The translations under genes were made by a program, and so were the position numbers. Below are positions 1-10,738 of a stretch of DNA of 64,000 bases, piece after piece. Positions within the stretch are counted from its first letter, which is position 1; the number at the start of each line of letters is the position of its first letter. The DNA lies in NCBI RefSeq assembly GCF_933775445.1, contig NC_065878.1, positions 1,262,001 to 1,326,000 of the forward strand. The letters are read 5' to 3'. A model generated the notes under the pieces. The model saw only the letters and a program-made list of their open reading frames with translations. It searched no databases and was not told the DNA's origin. Source of the stretch: Argentina anserina (lineage: Eukaryota; Streptophyta; Magnoliopsida; Rosales; Rosaceae).

Positions 1-24
1 GCCGTAGCCGATTTCATAGCAGAA

Positions 25-1794
25 ATGATCCCCCGAGATACGGCGGAAGTGGAACCAGATAATGTCATCAACCCCGTCAGTATTTCGCCATGGAATTTGC
101 ACGTATATGGCTCTAGCTGCGCAAAATCTAGCGGAGCGGGGATCATCTTGAGCGGACCGGGGGGACTCGAACTCGAGTATGCTTTAAAATTCAACTTTGC
201 CGCCTCCAACAATGTAGCGGAGTACGAAGCACTGATTGCAGGACTACAATTAGCCCTAAGCACGGGTGCCACTAGCATTAATGTGTTCAGTGATTCTCAG
301 CTCGTAGTCAATCAAATCACCGGGTCCTTCACTGCTAAGGATGAGCAACTAGCAGCCTACCTGGCGTACGCCACAACATTATTAAAGCGGTTCGAATTCT
401 ACCACATCAATCAAATACCGAGGGCCAATAACGCAAGAGCAGACTCCTTAGCAAGACTCGCCACGGCGCAACCCCACCAATGCCACAAGGATACCAGGGT
501 CGAAATTCTCCACCATCCCTCCATTCACCAGACCTTGCAACAGATATGCCAGATAGAGCGCGACCAAGCCTCGTGGATGGATGAGATAGTAGCATTCAAG
601 TGCAACGGCAAGCTACCAGAAGACGAGACCATGGCAAAACAACTAAGGAGACGGGCGGTAAGATATTACCTGCGGAACAACACACTCTATCGCCAAGGTC
701 TGCTGAATGCTGACCTCAAGTGCGTCACAACCAAAGAAGGCAAGCAGATCTTGAACGAAATCCACAGTGGTGATTGTGGCAACCATTACGGCAGCCGCGC
801 ATTGGCCGCAAAAACACTCCGCACAGGATATTATTGGCCCACGTTAGCCTCCGATGCACAGGAGCTCGCCAGGTCTTGCCACAAATGTCAAATCCATGGA
901 CCCATACCACGCCTACCCTCCGAACCACTATCCTACATAGTCAGCCCGTGGATCAACTGCCTTTGGGGAATGGATCTGATTGGCCCATTACCCGTCGGGA
1001 AATGTCAATTCAAGTGGGTCATTGTATGTATCGATTACCATTCCAAATGGATTGAAGCTGCGCCCCTGACGGCCATAACAACCGAGAAGGTTCAAAACTT
1101 CCTGCAACGCAACATCTTCTACCGTCACGGTACGCCGGAGTCTATCATCACAGATAACGGCACGCAGTTCAACAACGAGTACCTCATCACTTGGTGCAAG
1201 GCAAGAGGAACTAAGCTCAAATTCGCATCCGTAGCACATCCAAAAACCAATGGGCAAGTAGAAGCCGCCAACAAATTGATTAAAAGCCTTCTTCGGAAAA
1301 AGCTGGGTGAAGCTAAAGGACTTTGGCCAGAAAAACTCGACGAGGTAGTATGGGCAATCCGTACCACACCAACAGAAGCCACGGGCGAAACTCCTTTTTG
1401 CTTAATGTATGGCACGGAAGCAGTTCTACCCATCGAAGTAATTCAGCCAACACAACGGGTTTCACTATTTGACCCCGAAACCAATTCGGACAGTATACAC
1501 CTTGATAAAGATCTCTTGGAAGAGAAACGCATCACAGCGCATCGCCGTAACATCCAGAACAAACAACGCGTGGCACGCTTCTATAACTCGAGAGTCAAGA
1601 GCAGGACACTACAAGTAGGCGACTGGGTCCTAAAGAAGATCCAAACAAAGGTCACTGGACTACGCCCGAGATGGGATGGACCATATAAAGTCGTCCAAAT
1701 CATAGCCCCAAACACGTACTGCCTAGAAGACAAGTACGGAGAAAAATTAGCCCATCCTTGGAACATGGAACAACTCAAGTACTATTACAAGTAA
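25..1794 (+). CDS. Gypsy pol C-terminus: RNase H and integrase
   Basis: This is an open 589-codon frame, cut at its 5' end by the window; the ATG at 25 is probably internal to a longer polyprotein. Residues about 20-150 are a plant Tat-type (archaeal-like) RNase H, with AEYEAL, FSDSQL and ARADSLAR motifs. The expected first catalytic Asp is replaced by Tyr (VYGSS). Integrase follows, with an HHCC zinc site (HSGDCGNHYG, then CHKC) and a DDE core: Asp in WGMDLIGPLP (about residue 317), Asp in ITDNGTQF (about 377) and Glu in GQVEAAN (about 413), so the D-E spacing is 35. A C-terminal basic region ends in LAHPWNMEQLKYYYK. The frame has no stop, so decay is mild. Integrase would insert the cDNA; RNase H would degrade the RNA template. 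Confidence 0.9.
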   Translation: MIPRDTAEVEPDNVINPVSISPWNLHVYGSSCAKSSGAGIILSGPGGLELEYALKFNFAASNNVAEYEALIAGLQLALSTGATSINVFSDSQLVVNQITGSFTAKDEQLAAYLAYATTLLKRFEFYHINQIPRANNARADSLARLATAQPHQCHKDTRVEILHHPSIHQTLQQICQIERDQASWMDEIVAFKCNGKLPEDETMAKQLRRRAVRYYLRNNTLYRQGLLNADLKCVTTKEGKQILNEIHSGDCGNHYGSRALAAKTLRTGYYWPTLASDAQELARSCHKCQIHGPIPRLPSEPLSYIVSPWINCLWGMDLIGPLPVGKCQFKWVIVCIDYHSKWIEAAPLTAITTEKVQNFLQRNIFYRHGTPESIITDNGTQFNNEYLITWCKARGTKLKFASVAHPKTNGQVEAANKLIKSLLRKKLGEAKGLWPEKLDEVVWAIRTTPTEATGETPFCLMYGTEAVLPIEVIQPTQRVSLFDPETNSDSIHLDKDLLEEKRITAHRRNIQNKQRVARFYNSRVKSRTLQVGDWVLKKIQTKVTGLRPRWDGPYKVVQIIAPNTYCLEDKYGEKLAHPWNMEQLKYYYK

Positions 1795-2268
1795 GAGTCC
1801 ATCCGTAGCACAAGGACCAACTGTTTGAGTGCTTTTGGCGCGCTGCTTTAGCTATCTTTGTACAAAATGGCTACGGCCAGGCTATCAATGAAATGAGGAA
1901 TTTTTCAAACCATTGATCCTTACTACGCTAGCGTACTATGGCAATTAAATTCCTTCGACAGACAATTTCATTGTGCGCACAACGAAGATAGAATTAAGCA
2001 TACAGCCAAAAGCACAAAACAACAACCATAATATTGCTACGGCAATAATATAAAAAAAACACACGGGTCAAAAGAACTTCTATTCATCAAAAGATAGCAA
2101 GTTCGGCACAAAGGCCGTTACAGAAAATGCAAAAAAAAAAATTACAGAAACATAAAGACTACAGCGACAGGAGACGCATTACAAACGATCTTATCACCCT
2201 ATCCTACTCCTCCCCCGCAACTTGGTACGCCAGCGTTGCTCAGACCGCATCGCCGGTACTCTCAGCTT
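1795..2268. other. Spacer between pol and antisense gene of the Tat element
   Basis: The stretch is AT-rich with poly(A) runs near 2050 and 2130. I see no coding signal on either strand. It is flanked by the two convergent stop codons. Confidence 0.6.
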
Positions 2269-4867
2269 CTAACCCCGCCGCTTCCCCCGATTCGCCTTGC
2301 GGCGGTTGTGCATCCTGATGCTCTGAGAAGGAGGAGTAGGAGAGGGAGTCTCTGGATTAGAATCAGACCTGTCATTATCACAAGAAAAACCAGACGAAGA
2401 AGAGTTAGAAATTTCCTTACCACCTTCGGCCTCCGCAGTAGAAGTAGGCTGCGAAAAGGGCGGAGTCACTTCATGTGGCATGGGCGGCGGTTCCAAACCC
2501 TTCTCCGACAGCCGGACCTCGTAGTCCGCGGGATCCAGCATCTCCAGCTCCTGGAACTGCGCTATCATGTCACCCACAGCCGTGACATAGTACCCTTCCA
2601 AGTACTTAGTCATCTCCATCGATGATTTGAAGGCAGTCACGGCGCTAGACGCAGCCTCCTCTGCTACGCGGGCCCTCTCAGCTTCTGCCTCCTCGCTCAT
2701 CCTTCTAACAAGCTCCTCTGCATCCGCAAGGGCAGACTGCGCGGCATCCCTCTCCGCCGCCGCTTCTCGGGCAAGTGACTCCGCTACCTCTCGACGGGCA
2801 ACCTCCTGCCGAAGGTCCTCCTGGAGATTCGCCGCATTTTCCAACTTGGCCCTAGCATTGGCCAAATCATTTTCCAGCAGCAACACCCTTGTCTCACGGG
2901 TGCTGTCTCGTTCAACCACTTCGGCGAGATGGCGCTGTGCCTCCAGAGCATCCCGCTCCGCATCAAGCAAATTAAAAACCATCTTCGCTGCCCTCGTGGC
3001 AGCAAGACCGAGGGGACTCCGCAGGTCCAGACCAGATCCTTCAGGTCGCCTCAAACCCCCGAGCCCGGCGCGCTGGCTTAACAACACCAGCTTCTCCAGT
3101 TCCGGAGCTCCTAGCTGGCTCAGAGGACTGCGGTCCAAGGCGGACAGATCCTCGAAAACCCGAGACTCCGTGAAGGTGAGTGGCGCCAACTGCGTAGTCC
3201 TCTGTCTTTTAGGAGGCGGAGCCTCCACTGCCGCATCCTCCACATCCTCGGGGGCAACAGATGACTTTGCTCTTTTCGAAGACACGCTCGCCTTCTGCGG
3301 CTTCTTCTTCCTACCAGTCTCAAGCGACACCGCCGGATCAGCCAGATGCGGATCGGCATCGATACGGCCAACTCCTTCCGCATCACTGCGGCGTGGTATT
3401 CCCTGCTCATTTGGCAGGTTCGCGTGGAGGGGAATGGACAGGTCCACAACCGCGGACGAATCCTCGACTCGCTGCGCTACGACATCTACTTTCTTTGTAG
3501 AGGCCGCCGCCTTCTTAGACATGACGCGTCGCAACATCGTGATCGCTAGCCCTTCAGTATCCGGCGTAACGTCAGGATCTTCCTGCTGCAGAAACCGGGC
3601 GTAGCAGACGCGCTCTGACTTTTCGAAATTCCTGTTCACCGAGAGTGTCGTAGCTGCACATATAACAACAGATTAATATGCCACAAACAAAACAAAAAAA
3701 AAAAACAGAGCACTTCTACTTACGATGACGACGGAGTAATCCTTGCTCGAACAGGAGGTACGGGTTCGTCAATACCTTTAAATCGTGAACCAAGTCTTCA
3801 CCTTGACACCTCCAAAGATAAGTTACACGATTCACCCGTTCAACCTCTCGCTCGGACAAAACCAATCTCCTTCCAGCTACATAAACAAAAACAGAGCGAA
3901 GGTAGCATCAGCAAACAATCATTCCGTAGTAACAAAAGCTAGTAAAGCATTGAAACCTACAGTTAATAGCCCGGAACCGCGAGGGAATACGTTTCCTTGG
4001 GATATACTCTACCCCGTTAATGCGCCCATACTCCCACCCGTCCTCCACCACGAAGCTGTTTTTTCTCCAGTTCGCCTCCGAGGTAGGCCAGTTCTCTAAA
4101 ACCTGGTACTCACTGCGCTCATCCCGCCTCACAAACCGCGCGGTCCCCCCATTACCATTACGTTGGTTGTAGTCCACTTTGAAGAAATGGAGAACCTCCG
4201 CCGCAGTAGGAGCCGAACACCCCGACAGGTAGAATAATGAACAGAGACCGAGAAGAACCCGCCACATGTTATAACTCACTTGGCCAAAGGCCAAGCCAAA
4301 CTCCGCCACAAGACATTGCAGACGAGGGTCTAACGGCAACTCCACCCCAAGTCGTAATACGGAGGGGCTCACCAACGCTTGCCCGTTTGGCAACATTGAA
4401 CCAAATTCATCACGCCGAATCGCACGGGCGAGGATAGTCCCAGGTAACTTAAATTCCTCGACATAACCACTCACTGCGGCGGAGTCGGCTCCATGTACCT
4501 CCTCCACTTCCGACCTCTGCACACCACCATCTAACCAGCGCCTTACAGGCGCTGGGCTCAGCGTTGGGCCTGAAGTGCTAGTCCCCGAAGCACTTATAAT
4601 ACGCTCAGATACTCCTTCACTTTCTCCAGTCTCTTCACGCTGCGACTCCATGGTGCTTGACGACTCACTCATGTCCCAGTTCGCTAACACTCTAGCAAAG
4701 ACAGTAGAACGATCTTCGCGATGCAAATCGTTTCCACCACTACGCCGCACCAAGTCCAAGTAGTTGGTCTCTAATTCACTTGTCCAAGACCAAGCGGATG
4801 ACGACGCGGACCAACTTCCTTCTGCAGACGCGGAATCGCTATCAGTTAGTATAATTATCCTAGACAT
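2269..4867 (-). CDS. Spliced antisense gene of the Tat element (putative gypsy-type transposon protein)
   Basis: Three exons on the minus strand join in one frame: 4867-3961, 3876-3724 and 3653-2269 (2445 nt, 814 codons plus stop). Each intron (84 and 70 nt) starts with GT and ends with AG. The start chosen is the ATG giving MSRIIILTDSDSAS; the longer upstream frame lacks an ATG. Exon 1 carries the globular part (around WRVLLGLCSLFYLSGC), resembling the plant family annotated 'putative gypsy type transposon'. Exon 3 is Ala/Glu-rich and strongly coiled coil (about LEAQRHLAEVVERDS onward), followed by a Ser-rich acidic stretch and a basic tail (NRRKANRGKRRG). Role unknown. Intact splicing and frame suggest recent selection or a young copy. 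The opposing 325-codon plus-strand frame is a shadow. Confidence 0.75.
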
Positions 4868-5671
4868 TACGCCGCAGCAAGCAACACCGAAGTCAAAGGC
4901 GAACAACCTAAAACTAGAAGTCAAAAAGTAAAGTCAGATCTATCCTACGAACCTCGCAAGAACGAGTTTGAAGAACATGAAGAACACGAAGAACATGAAG
5001 AACACCAAGCCCAGTTAACGGCGAAAACCCATCCGCACCGCCTATACAAACACCCCACCTTGCCGGAAAATAATCATCTAAAGATCAAATGAACCCAAAA
5101 CCCACATATCTGCCGGAAAGACCCAAAACCCAAGACCACCGATTTACCCTACAAACACAAATCTACCAACAAACAACCAGCCACAAACCGAATAAAGAAG
5201 GATCCGACCAGAAAACATACCTCAAAAAGCCGATTCACGCCAAAATCCCGATGAGTTTACGCTTGGAAGAAAAGGAAGCAGACAAGAGCAAAAGAGAGGG
5301 AATGAGAGAATTTGGATTTCGAAAACTTGGGTCTGTCGATAATGACAGCCATTCTGTCCCTTTCACCCTTTTGTAGTAAACTCCACCTCACATCCTGCCC
5401 GTTAATCCTTCAGAAGCGATCCTTAACCGTCAGATTCAGAAAACCGTTACTCGCATCCTAGTCGTCGACCCAAGAGACATCGCTCCAGATCTCGCCACGT
5501 GGCCTGAGTTACCGAGGCAACGTTTCGGTTACACACGCCTTAATTACACGCAATAACTGTCTTCTCGGATAACGTCACCCCACGAATTCGAAACGTTCAC
5601 GAAACATCCGCCCAATGCATGTATGACACGTGCTCCCCACAGTACGAATGGCGCTGATCCCAACCTACACA
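4868..5671. other. Region upstream of the antisense gene, no gene seen
   Basis: This should hold the promoter and leader of the minus-strand gene. It contains short GAAGAACA-type direct repeats (about 4965-5010). A 95-codon plus-strand frame (5089-5376) has no recognisable domain and I do not call it. Confidence 0.5.
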
Positions 5672-6217
5672 CACCACGCTCAAAGACAGCGTTAAGACGT
5701 CCTACGCGTAAGAACTTACTACGCTATGACAGACGCACTACGCTCAAAGACAGCGACAAGACGTCCTACGCGTAAGATCTTACTACGCTATGACGGACGC
5801 ACCACGCTCAAAGACAGCGATAAGACGTCCTACGTGTAAGAACTTACTACGCTATGACGGACGCACTACGCTCAAAGACAGCGATAAGACGTTCCACGCG
5901 TAAGAACTTACTACGCCATGACGGACGCACTACGCTCAAAGACAGCGATAAGACGTCTTACGCGTAAGAGCTTACTACGCTATGACGGACGCACTACGCT
6001 CAAAGACAGCGATAAGACGTCTTACGCGTAAGAGCTTACTACGCTATGACGGACGCACTACGCTCAAAGACAGCGATAAGACGTCCTACGTGTAAGAACT
6101 TACTACGCTATGACAGACGCACTACGCTCAAAGACAGCGATAAGACGTTCCACGCGTAAGAACTTACTACGCCATGATAGACGCACTACGCTCAAAAGTA
6201 GCGACATAAGAAGTCCC
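5672..6217 (+). repeat. 64-bp tandem repeat in the Tat 3' untranslated region
   Basis: Eight full units start at 5672, 5736, 5800, 5864, 5928, 5992, 6056 and 6120, and a partial ninth starts at 6184. Every step is exactly 64 bp. Units are nearly identical; variants include CACTACGCTC/CACCACGCTC and GTCTTACG/GTCCTACG. Some copies hold the perfect 14-bp palindrome TCTTACGCGTAAGA. Placement between the antisense gene and the 3' LTR matches the hypervariable 3' UTR of Tat/Ogre elements, a known seed of satellite DNA. Confidence 0.95.
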
Positions 6218-6378
6218 CAACAGAGAGAAGCGATCAAACATACTACACAACAAAAACTCGGCATTCCTTAACCGGGGAGTGGGGGACTACGAGAGGGTCC
6301 GCAAGACCCATTGCTGATTATGGCAAGACGCTCAATTATTAACTCCCCAGTCAAGAAATTACCTCCCTAGACTGGGAA

Positions 6379-6390
6379 CTTGGGGGGACT
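6379..6390 (+). promoter_or_regulatory. Polypurine tract of the Tat element
   Basis: CTTGGGGGGACT directly precedes the TG of the LTR, the expected position of the plus-strand primer. A second G-rich tract (GGGGAGTGGGGGACT, about 6272-6286) lies about 100 bp upstream and could be an auxiliary tract. Confidence 0.8.
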
Positions 6391-6864
6391 TGTTGGCATA
6401 GGCTTATGCCCGCCATAATCAGCACAACTACCAGCGCATTAAAGCTAACGTATAGCACAATCCTACAACACTAACAGCAAGTCAGCCGCGCTAACTACAC
6501 AACGGGCCTCCCCACGGCCCAAACTGACTACGGACGTCCCCTCACGCGCATCTCAAAGAAGGTTCCAGAGAGCACCTTAATCGGACGTCGTCCCACATCG
6601 AATGGCAAGTAAACGATCCACTTCAACTCAACAATAAAAGGTCAGACTCTTGACCTTACAAGGTAAGTACACTGAACTTCCTACCATCACTCTGCACGAA
6701 TTATCATTGTCCTGACTTGAGCGTCGGAGAGTCGAAGACCACGCCGCCGTGGTCTCTACTCTAACGACGTGTGTTACCCGTGGCAGGGAAGTGACCGGGA
6801 GTACGGCGTACTACATACACGTGGAGCACGGCGTACTGAATCAAGTATAATCACAGCATTAACA
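6391..6864 (+). repeat. 3' LTR of the Tat element
   Basis: The LTR starts TGTTGGCATAGG and ends GCATTAACA (474 bp), so TGTT/AACA are inverted. It contains CTTGAGCGTCGGAGAGTC (about 6717), a block I recognise from plant Tat LTRs, and AATAAAAGG (about 6632), a possible TATA or poly(A) element. The 3' boundary is set by the AACA inverted end only, since the partner LTR is outside the window. Confidence 0.75.
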
Positions 6865-7179
6865 AAGGGATTGGAGATACATGCTGCAGCTATGCATGTA
6901 AGGATTGATGTCCGACAAATAGACGTGGTGACTCCACAAACGTGGTAGATGATGTCACTAGACCGTGGCTCTTACGAAAGTGTAGAGAAACCACTTGGTT
7001 CGATAATACTTGTTGAATGCGAGTGATGGCACAACATGATTTACGATCAATGATACTCACTCGTCTGTTTTCTTGAATAATGGTTATCGTTTGGGGACGC
7101 CTCAATGTCAATACCAATCTAAATGAGAGATCTCGAAGAATGACGTTGTTGAATAAATTTGATATCGAACCATAATTAC

Positions 7180-7664
7180 TAGGGGTGGGCACGGGACGGG
7201 ATGGGACGGGACATAGCTCATCCCACGTCCCGTCCCACTCTTTTGAATCGGGACGGGACGGGATAAATCCCACCTTCTTATTAAGTTCAATAAAAACCTA
7301 TATTTTTATTTTTTTCATAACAAAGTAACATTTAATAATGAAATTTTAACAAAAAAATGCATATTATGTTCAAAATATTATAATTTACCATTATTATTTG
7401 AATTGATATAATTTTAGAGTTATTAAGAACATAATTAGTTTCATTTTGATACAAATATATAAGAATTTTTAAGTTTTCATTAAAGGTGGGACGGGACGAA
7501 GCGGGATATAAATTATTCGTCCCACGTCCCGTCCCACTATTATGAAGCGGGACAGGATCGGGACGGGACAAACATTTTTATACCTCCGTCCCGTCCCGTC
7601 CCTATGAATTTCGGGACGGGATCGGGACGGGATCGGGATTTCCGTTTTTTTATGCCCACCCCTA
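7180..7664. mobile_element. hAT-type MITE
   Basis: The 485-bp element has perfect 12-bp terminal inverted repeats (TAGGGGTGGGCA / TGCCCACCCCTA) and a perfect 8-bp target duplication ATAATTAC at 7172-7179 and 7665-7672. An 8-bp duplication and a TAGGGGTG terminus fit hAT. Both subterminal zones carry many GGGACGGGA copies in both orientations; the core is AT-rich and has no coding capacity. It must be mobilised in trans. Confidence 0.93.
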
Positions 7665-9106
7665 ATAATTACGCTGTTAAGGCAAAATTTCAACATTATA
7701 GATTGGCCTACATGGAAAGTGTTATTCCGCCAGATTAGGTGGTGTTGTGTAAGGTTGTAAATGACCGTTCGCCCATCTGCCGCCTAGAAAGCCGTAAGAT
7801 CCAGTTTTAACAAAGAGATAGGTCATTGGTCAGGTAATGTCAACACCGCACATGTAAATCATATTGGTTATACCTTTGTTAGGCGTAGTGAGAAAGAGAA
7901 TAGTTTAGACTCAACTTATAGCGCAAACTCTCTGATAAAACACCCTAGAATCAAATATGAGAAAATTCGCTCTCATAATGGATATCGTTGTACTCCACTA
8001 CCTTATCAGTTATGTGGTTTCCAAAACAATTGAATTTGCAGCTTGTGGTTACATATCATCTCTATTTGGACTAAGTTAAGAGATGTGGATAAATATCCTG
8101 AATGAATTAGTTTTAACCTAATACAAGTGCCTCCAGACCACTAAGCGCGTTCACTTGATAAAGGTAGGGATATTAAGATGAAGTGTGATCGACTCTTAAT
8201 GAACTAAGAGCCGAATGCTGCTTTTCCGAAACTCCTTGCTCAAAGATCAGGGCTCACCACCTTGACCATCCAATCAAGTCTATTAGATTGGATAATGCAG
8301 GAGAATTCACTTCGAAGACATTTGATGACTATTGCATGTGCTAGATGTTGAACATCCCACAACCTTATGTTCATTCTACGGGCAGATGAGCAGAAGCGAC
8401 AATTAAGCGGTTATAGCTTATAGTTTGGGCCCTCGTTACGCATAAGTAATTTTCCCATAGTTGCCTGGGGATATACAATATTGCATGCCGCTGTACTTGG
8501 AATGAAAGGATCTTGAGAATATTAGGTCTTGAAAGTGATGACCGTTATTGATGATGTTATTCATCGGTTGGCTAAAGGCAATAAGGACGTTAAACTAATG
8601 CTGAAAGCCACGTGTCTACTTTCCAGAACCTTTTACGGTTCGTTTATACCTATTGTATCAAATAAGTTATGACTGTTTAAGTGCGTGAAGGTCATACCAC
8701 ACGTGAATCTGTTTTTCATTGCAAACTCTTGTTTTGAGTTGTGATGCAATTCTTTTTCTTTTGATCCATGTACGGATAAGTGTACATGTTGAATTTAAGA
8801 ATGTTTAGTGAGATTTGATATTCAAATCATTGACCCATTGCTACTTTTGAAGAATGTGAAGAGCGTTCGTATACGTTATCGATCTTAACTCCGAGATTGA
8901 GTTACCGACCAGAGGGGGTTGTTTTTCAGACTTCAGGAGAAGTTTATACCACATGATATCTTCAACTGTAGATGGTGTGTTGTGCTCTTTTTTCCTTTGA
9001 CCAAGATTTTTATTTTACCCAAGAGGTTTTTATTTTACTTGACAAGGTTTTTACCGAGGTAACAATATTGCACAATGACACATTATGATCACAATATAAG
9101 AGGGAG

Positions 9107-9300
9107 TGTTGTAGGAGAATTATTTTTGTAATCTTCTGGTGTATCTTATCCTAATTAGTATAAGTTAGTCTAAATAATGAATAATATATAATCTCTTATT
9201 ATACGAGATACTCAATGTAATGTCTATATAAAAACCTCTTTATCAATGAATAAAGATGATGCTTCTCATATTCTGATGTGTATTACATTCTTCTGTAACA
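9107..9300 (+). repeat. 3' LTR of the decayed copia element
   Basis: The 194-bp repeat runs from TGTTGTAGGA to TTCTGTAACA and is preceded by AGAGGGAG. It has a TATA-like TCTATATAAAA at about 9223 and AATGAATAAAG (poly(A)-type) at about 9246. No matching 5' LTR is in the window. Confidence 0.75.
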
Positions 9301-10640
9301 ATTGATCAATTAGATATAACAATGTGTAGTACGTCATCGGTCAATTAGAAACAAACCAGTAAAGATTCTCACAGTATTTCCACTTGTAACCTTAATTTGC
9401 AGTAACAATCTTTTATCATAACCAAAACAAGAAAAAAAAAAACTTAATCCAACGGTCTCCTTTGTCGGAAACTAGTCTATGAACTCCATGCCTATAGAAG
9501 TGCCTAAATTTCCGCCTAATATTTCATCATTAATTAAGTTGAAGATTAGAACTACACAACATATGGGAAATGGGTTCAACATCTTTTCCAAGGACACGAG
9601 TTATGTTAATATGGCACTCAAATTTGGGATTAGGTTTCCAAAGTCTACCATATATGCGCGCATCAGACGCCGAGATTAATATCATCAATTCATACGTTGA
9701 ATGTCAAAGGGAGTTTCAGACTGCATGCCATGAGTGGAAACATACCTAGCTATGAGCTTCTGAAATGGGAAATACCAAATTATACCTAACAAAACTGCAT
9801 GTAAACTGCTACAGTGTATAGAAGAAGAGGGAAAATAAGAAAAAAAGAAGAAGCCATTTTATGCCAAGAGTAACATCTATGGTTTACATACCATTTCCTT
9901 AGTTGCCTCATTACGGTCGACGTACGAGCACGTATCTCCATTATTAGGTGCATCACGTACTCCGATTTGTATCTTTGCGACCTGGTAAAACAAAAATGAA
10001 AGTGTATGTGCCAAAAGCCAAAAGTTTGCATGCATGTGTTGTGTCATCGGAGACGTATTATAGTAACGATCCACACAATTACACGCAAATGTCATCAAAT
10101 ACACGTAGAAGTATCTGAGATTTCTAATGTTTCAACTTTCGATTAATTTTCTTGATCAAATATGTTGCAATAAGTAGAAATGTAGAATACATACCACATA
10201 TATATAACTAATAACTGAAACGGGGTAATTAAGACTTCCATAAATCATCAGGTTAATTGTAACTGAGAACAATTAAGCTGAGAGGACAGGGACTTTAGAA
10301 TTCTGATTTCTGAGCCTTGAGAGTTGTGATTAATCCAGAATAGCGAAATAAAGTTTTCGAGGTCGAATGTCGTTTGTTTCTTCATTTTTTAGTTATAATT
10401 CCACATATGTGCTTTCTTCTGCGTTGGTAAACAAGCACAATATATCATCAGACCTAACTCTCTCTCTGTCTCTCTCATATTTTTTTCAGCCGAGTTATTC
10501 TTTCGTCGACTCAATTCCTCTTGAAATCTTTCCATACCTCTCTGACTCATCGATCATCATCACGATCACGAATTAGAACAAACATTCTCTCACTTGTTGT
10601 TGCTTTTACCCTTCTCTCTCTCTAGAATACAAGCAAGCTT
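9301..10640. other. Intergenic, no gene seen
   Basis: AT-rich sequence with short pyrimidine runs. Short frames on both strands show no domain. The last few hundred bases probably hold the polygalacturonase promoter (CT-rich around 10457-10475 and 10612-10622). Confidence 0.6.
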
Positions 10641-10654
10641 TGACTACTTTCTCC

Positions 10655-10662
10655 TATAAATA
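10655..10662 (+). promoter_or_regulatory. TATA box of the polygalacturonase gene
   Basis: TATAAATA stands 84 bp upstream of the ATG at 10739, after a CT-rich stretch, a usual plant core promoter arrangement. Confidence 0.65.
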
Positions 10663-10738
10663 GATAGCTGCTCGATCGAAGCCTTCAGTTCACAGCCGAT
10701 GACTTGTGTTTTTTTCTGTCTAATAAGTTAAAGTTAAG

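Larger units (their letters stand above)
1..6864 (+). mobile_element. Ty3/gypsy LTR retrotransposon, Tat type, 3' half
   Basis: The window opens inside the pol gene of a gypsy element. In order it shows an RNase H-integrase reading frame (25-1794), a convergent antisense gene (4867-2269), a 64-bp tandem repeat (5672-6217), a purine-rich tract (6379-6390) and a TG...CA 3' LTR (6391-6864). Extra antisense ORFs and tandem repeats between pol and the 3' LTR are known features of the plant Tat/Ogre group, which is why I assign it there. The 5' LTR, gag, protease and RT lie outside the window, so age and target duplication cannot be judged; the five bases after the LTR are AAGGG. Confidence 0.9.
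6865..9300 (+). mobile_element. Decayed Ty1/copia element with 3' LTR
   Basis: Frames are broken everywhere, but about 8270-8340 still reads as copia integrase (IRLDNAGEFTSKTFDDYC) followed by PQPYVHSTG. At 8985-9106 the sequence has the typical copia 3' end: T-rich stretches with GGTTTTTACCGAGG, then the polypurine tract AAGAGGGAG. The LTR follows at 9107-9300. The 5' limit is not visible; 6865-7171 and 7673-8260 are assigned by position only. Reverse transcriptase is mostly missing or unreadable. Confidence 0.65.

Noticed and set aside
774..1433. Several shorter frames overlapping the integrase region
   Set aside because: They are out-of-frame shadows of the RNase H-integrase frame, which carries all motifs.
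2627..3604. Long plus-strand open frame, Ser/Ala-rich
   Set aside because: It is the reverse shadow of exon 3 of the Tat antisense gene; composition mirrors the Ala/Glu coiled coil and no domain is seen.
5672..6217. CRISPR-like array
   Set aside because: Units are contiguous 64-bp repeats without distinct spacers, in a plant retrotransposon.
6890..7290. Minus-strand frames near the hAT MITE
   Set aside because: They run from unrelated sequence into the GGGACGGGA repeats; coding is not plausible.
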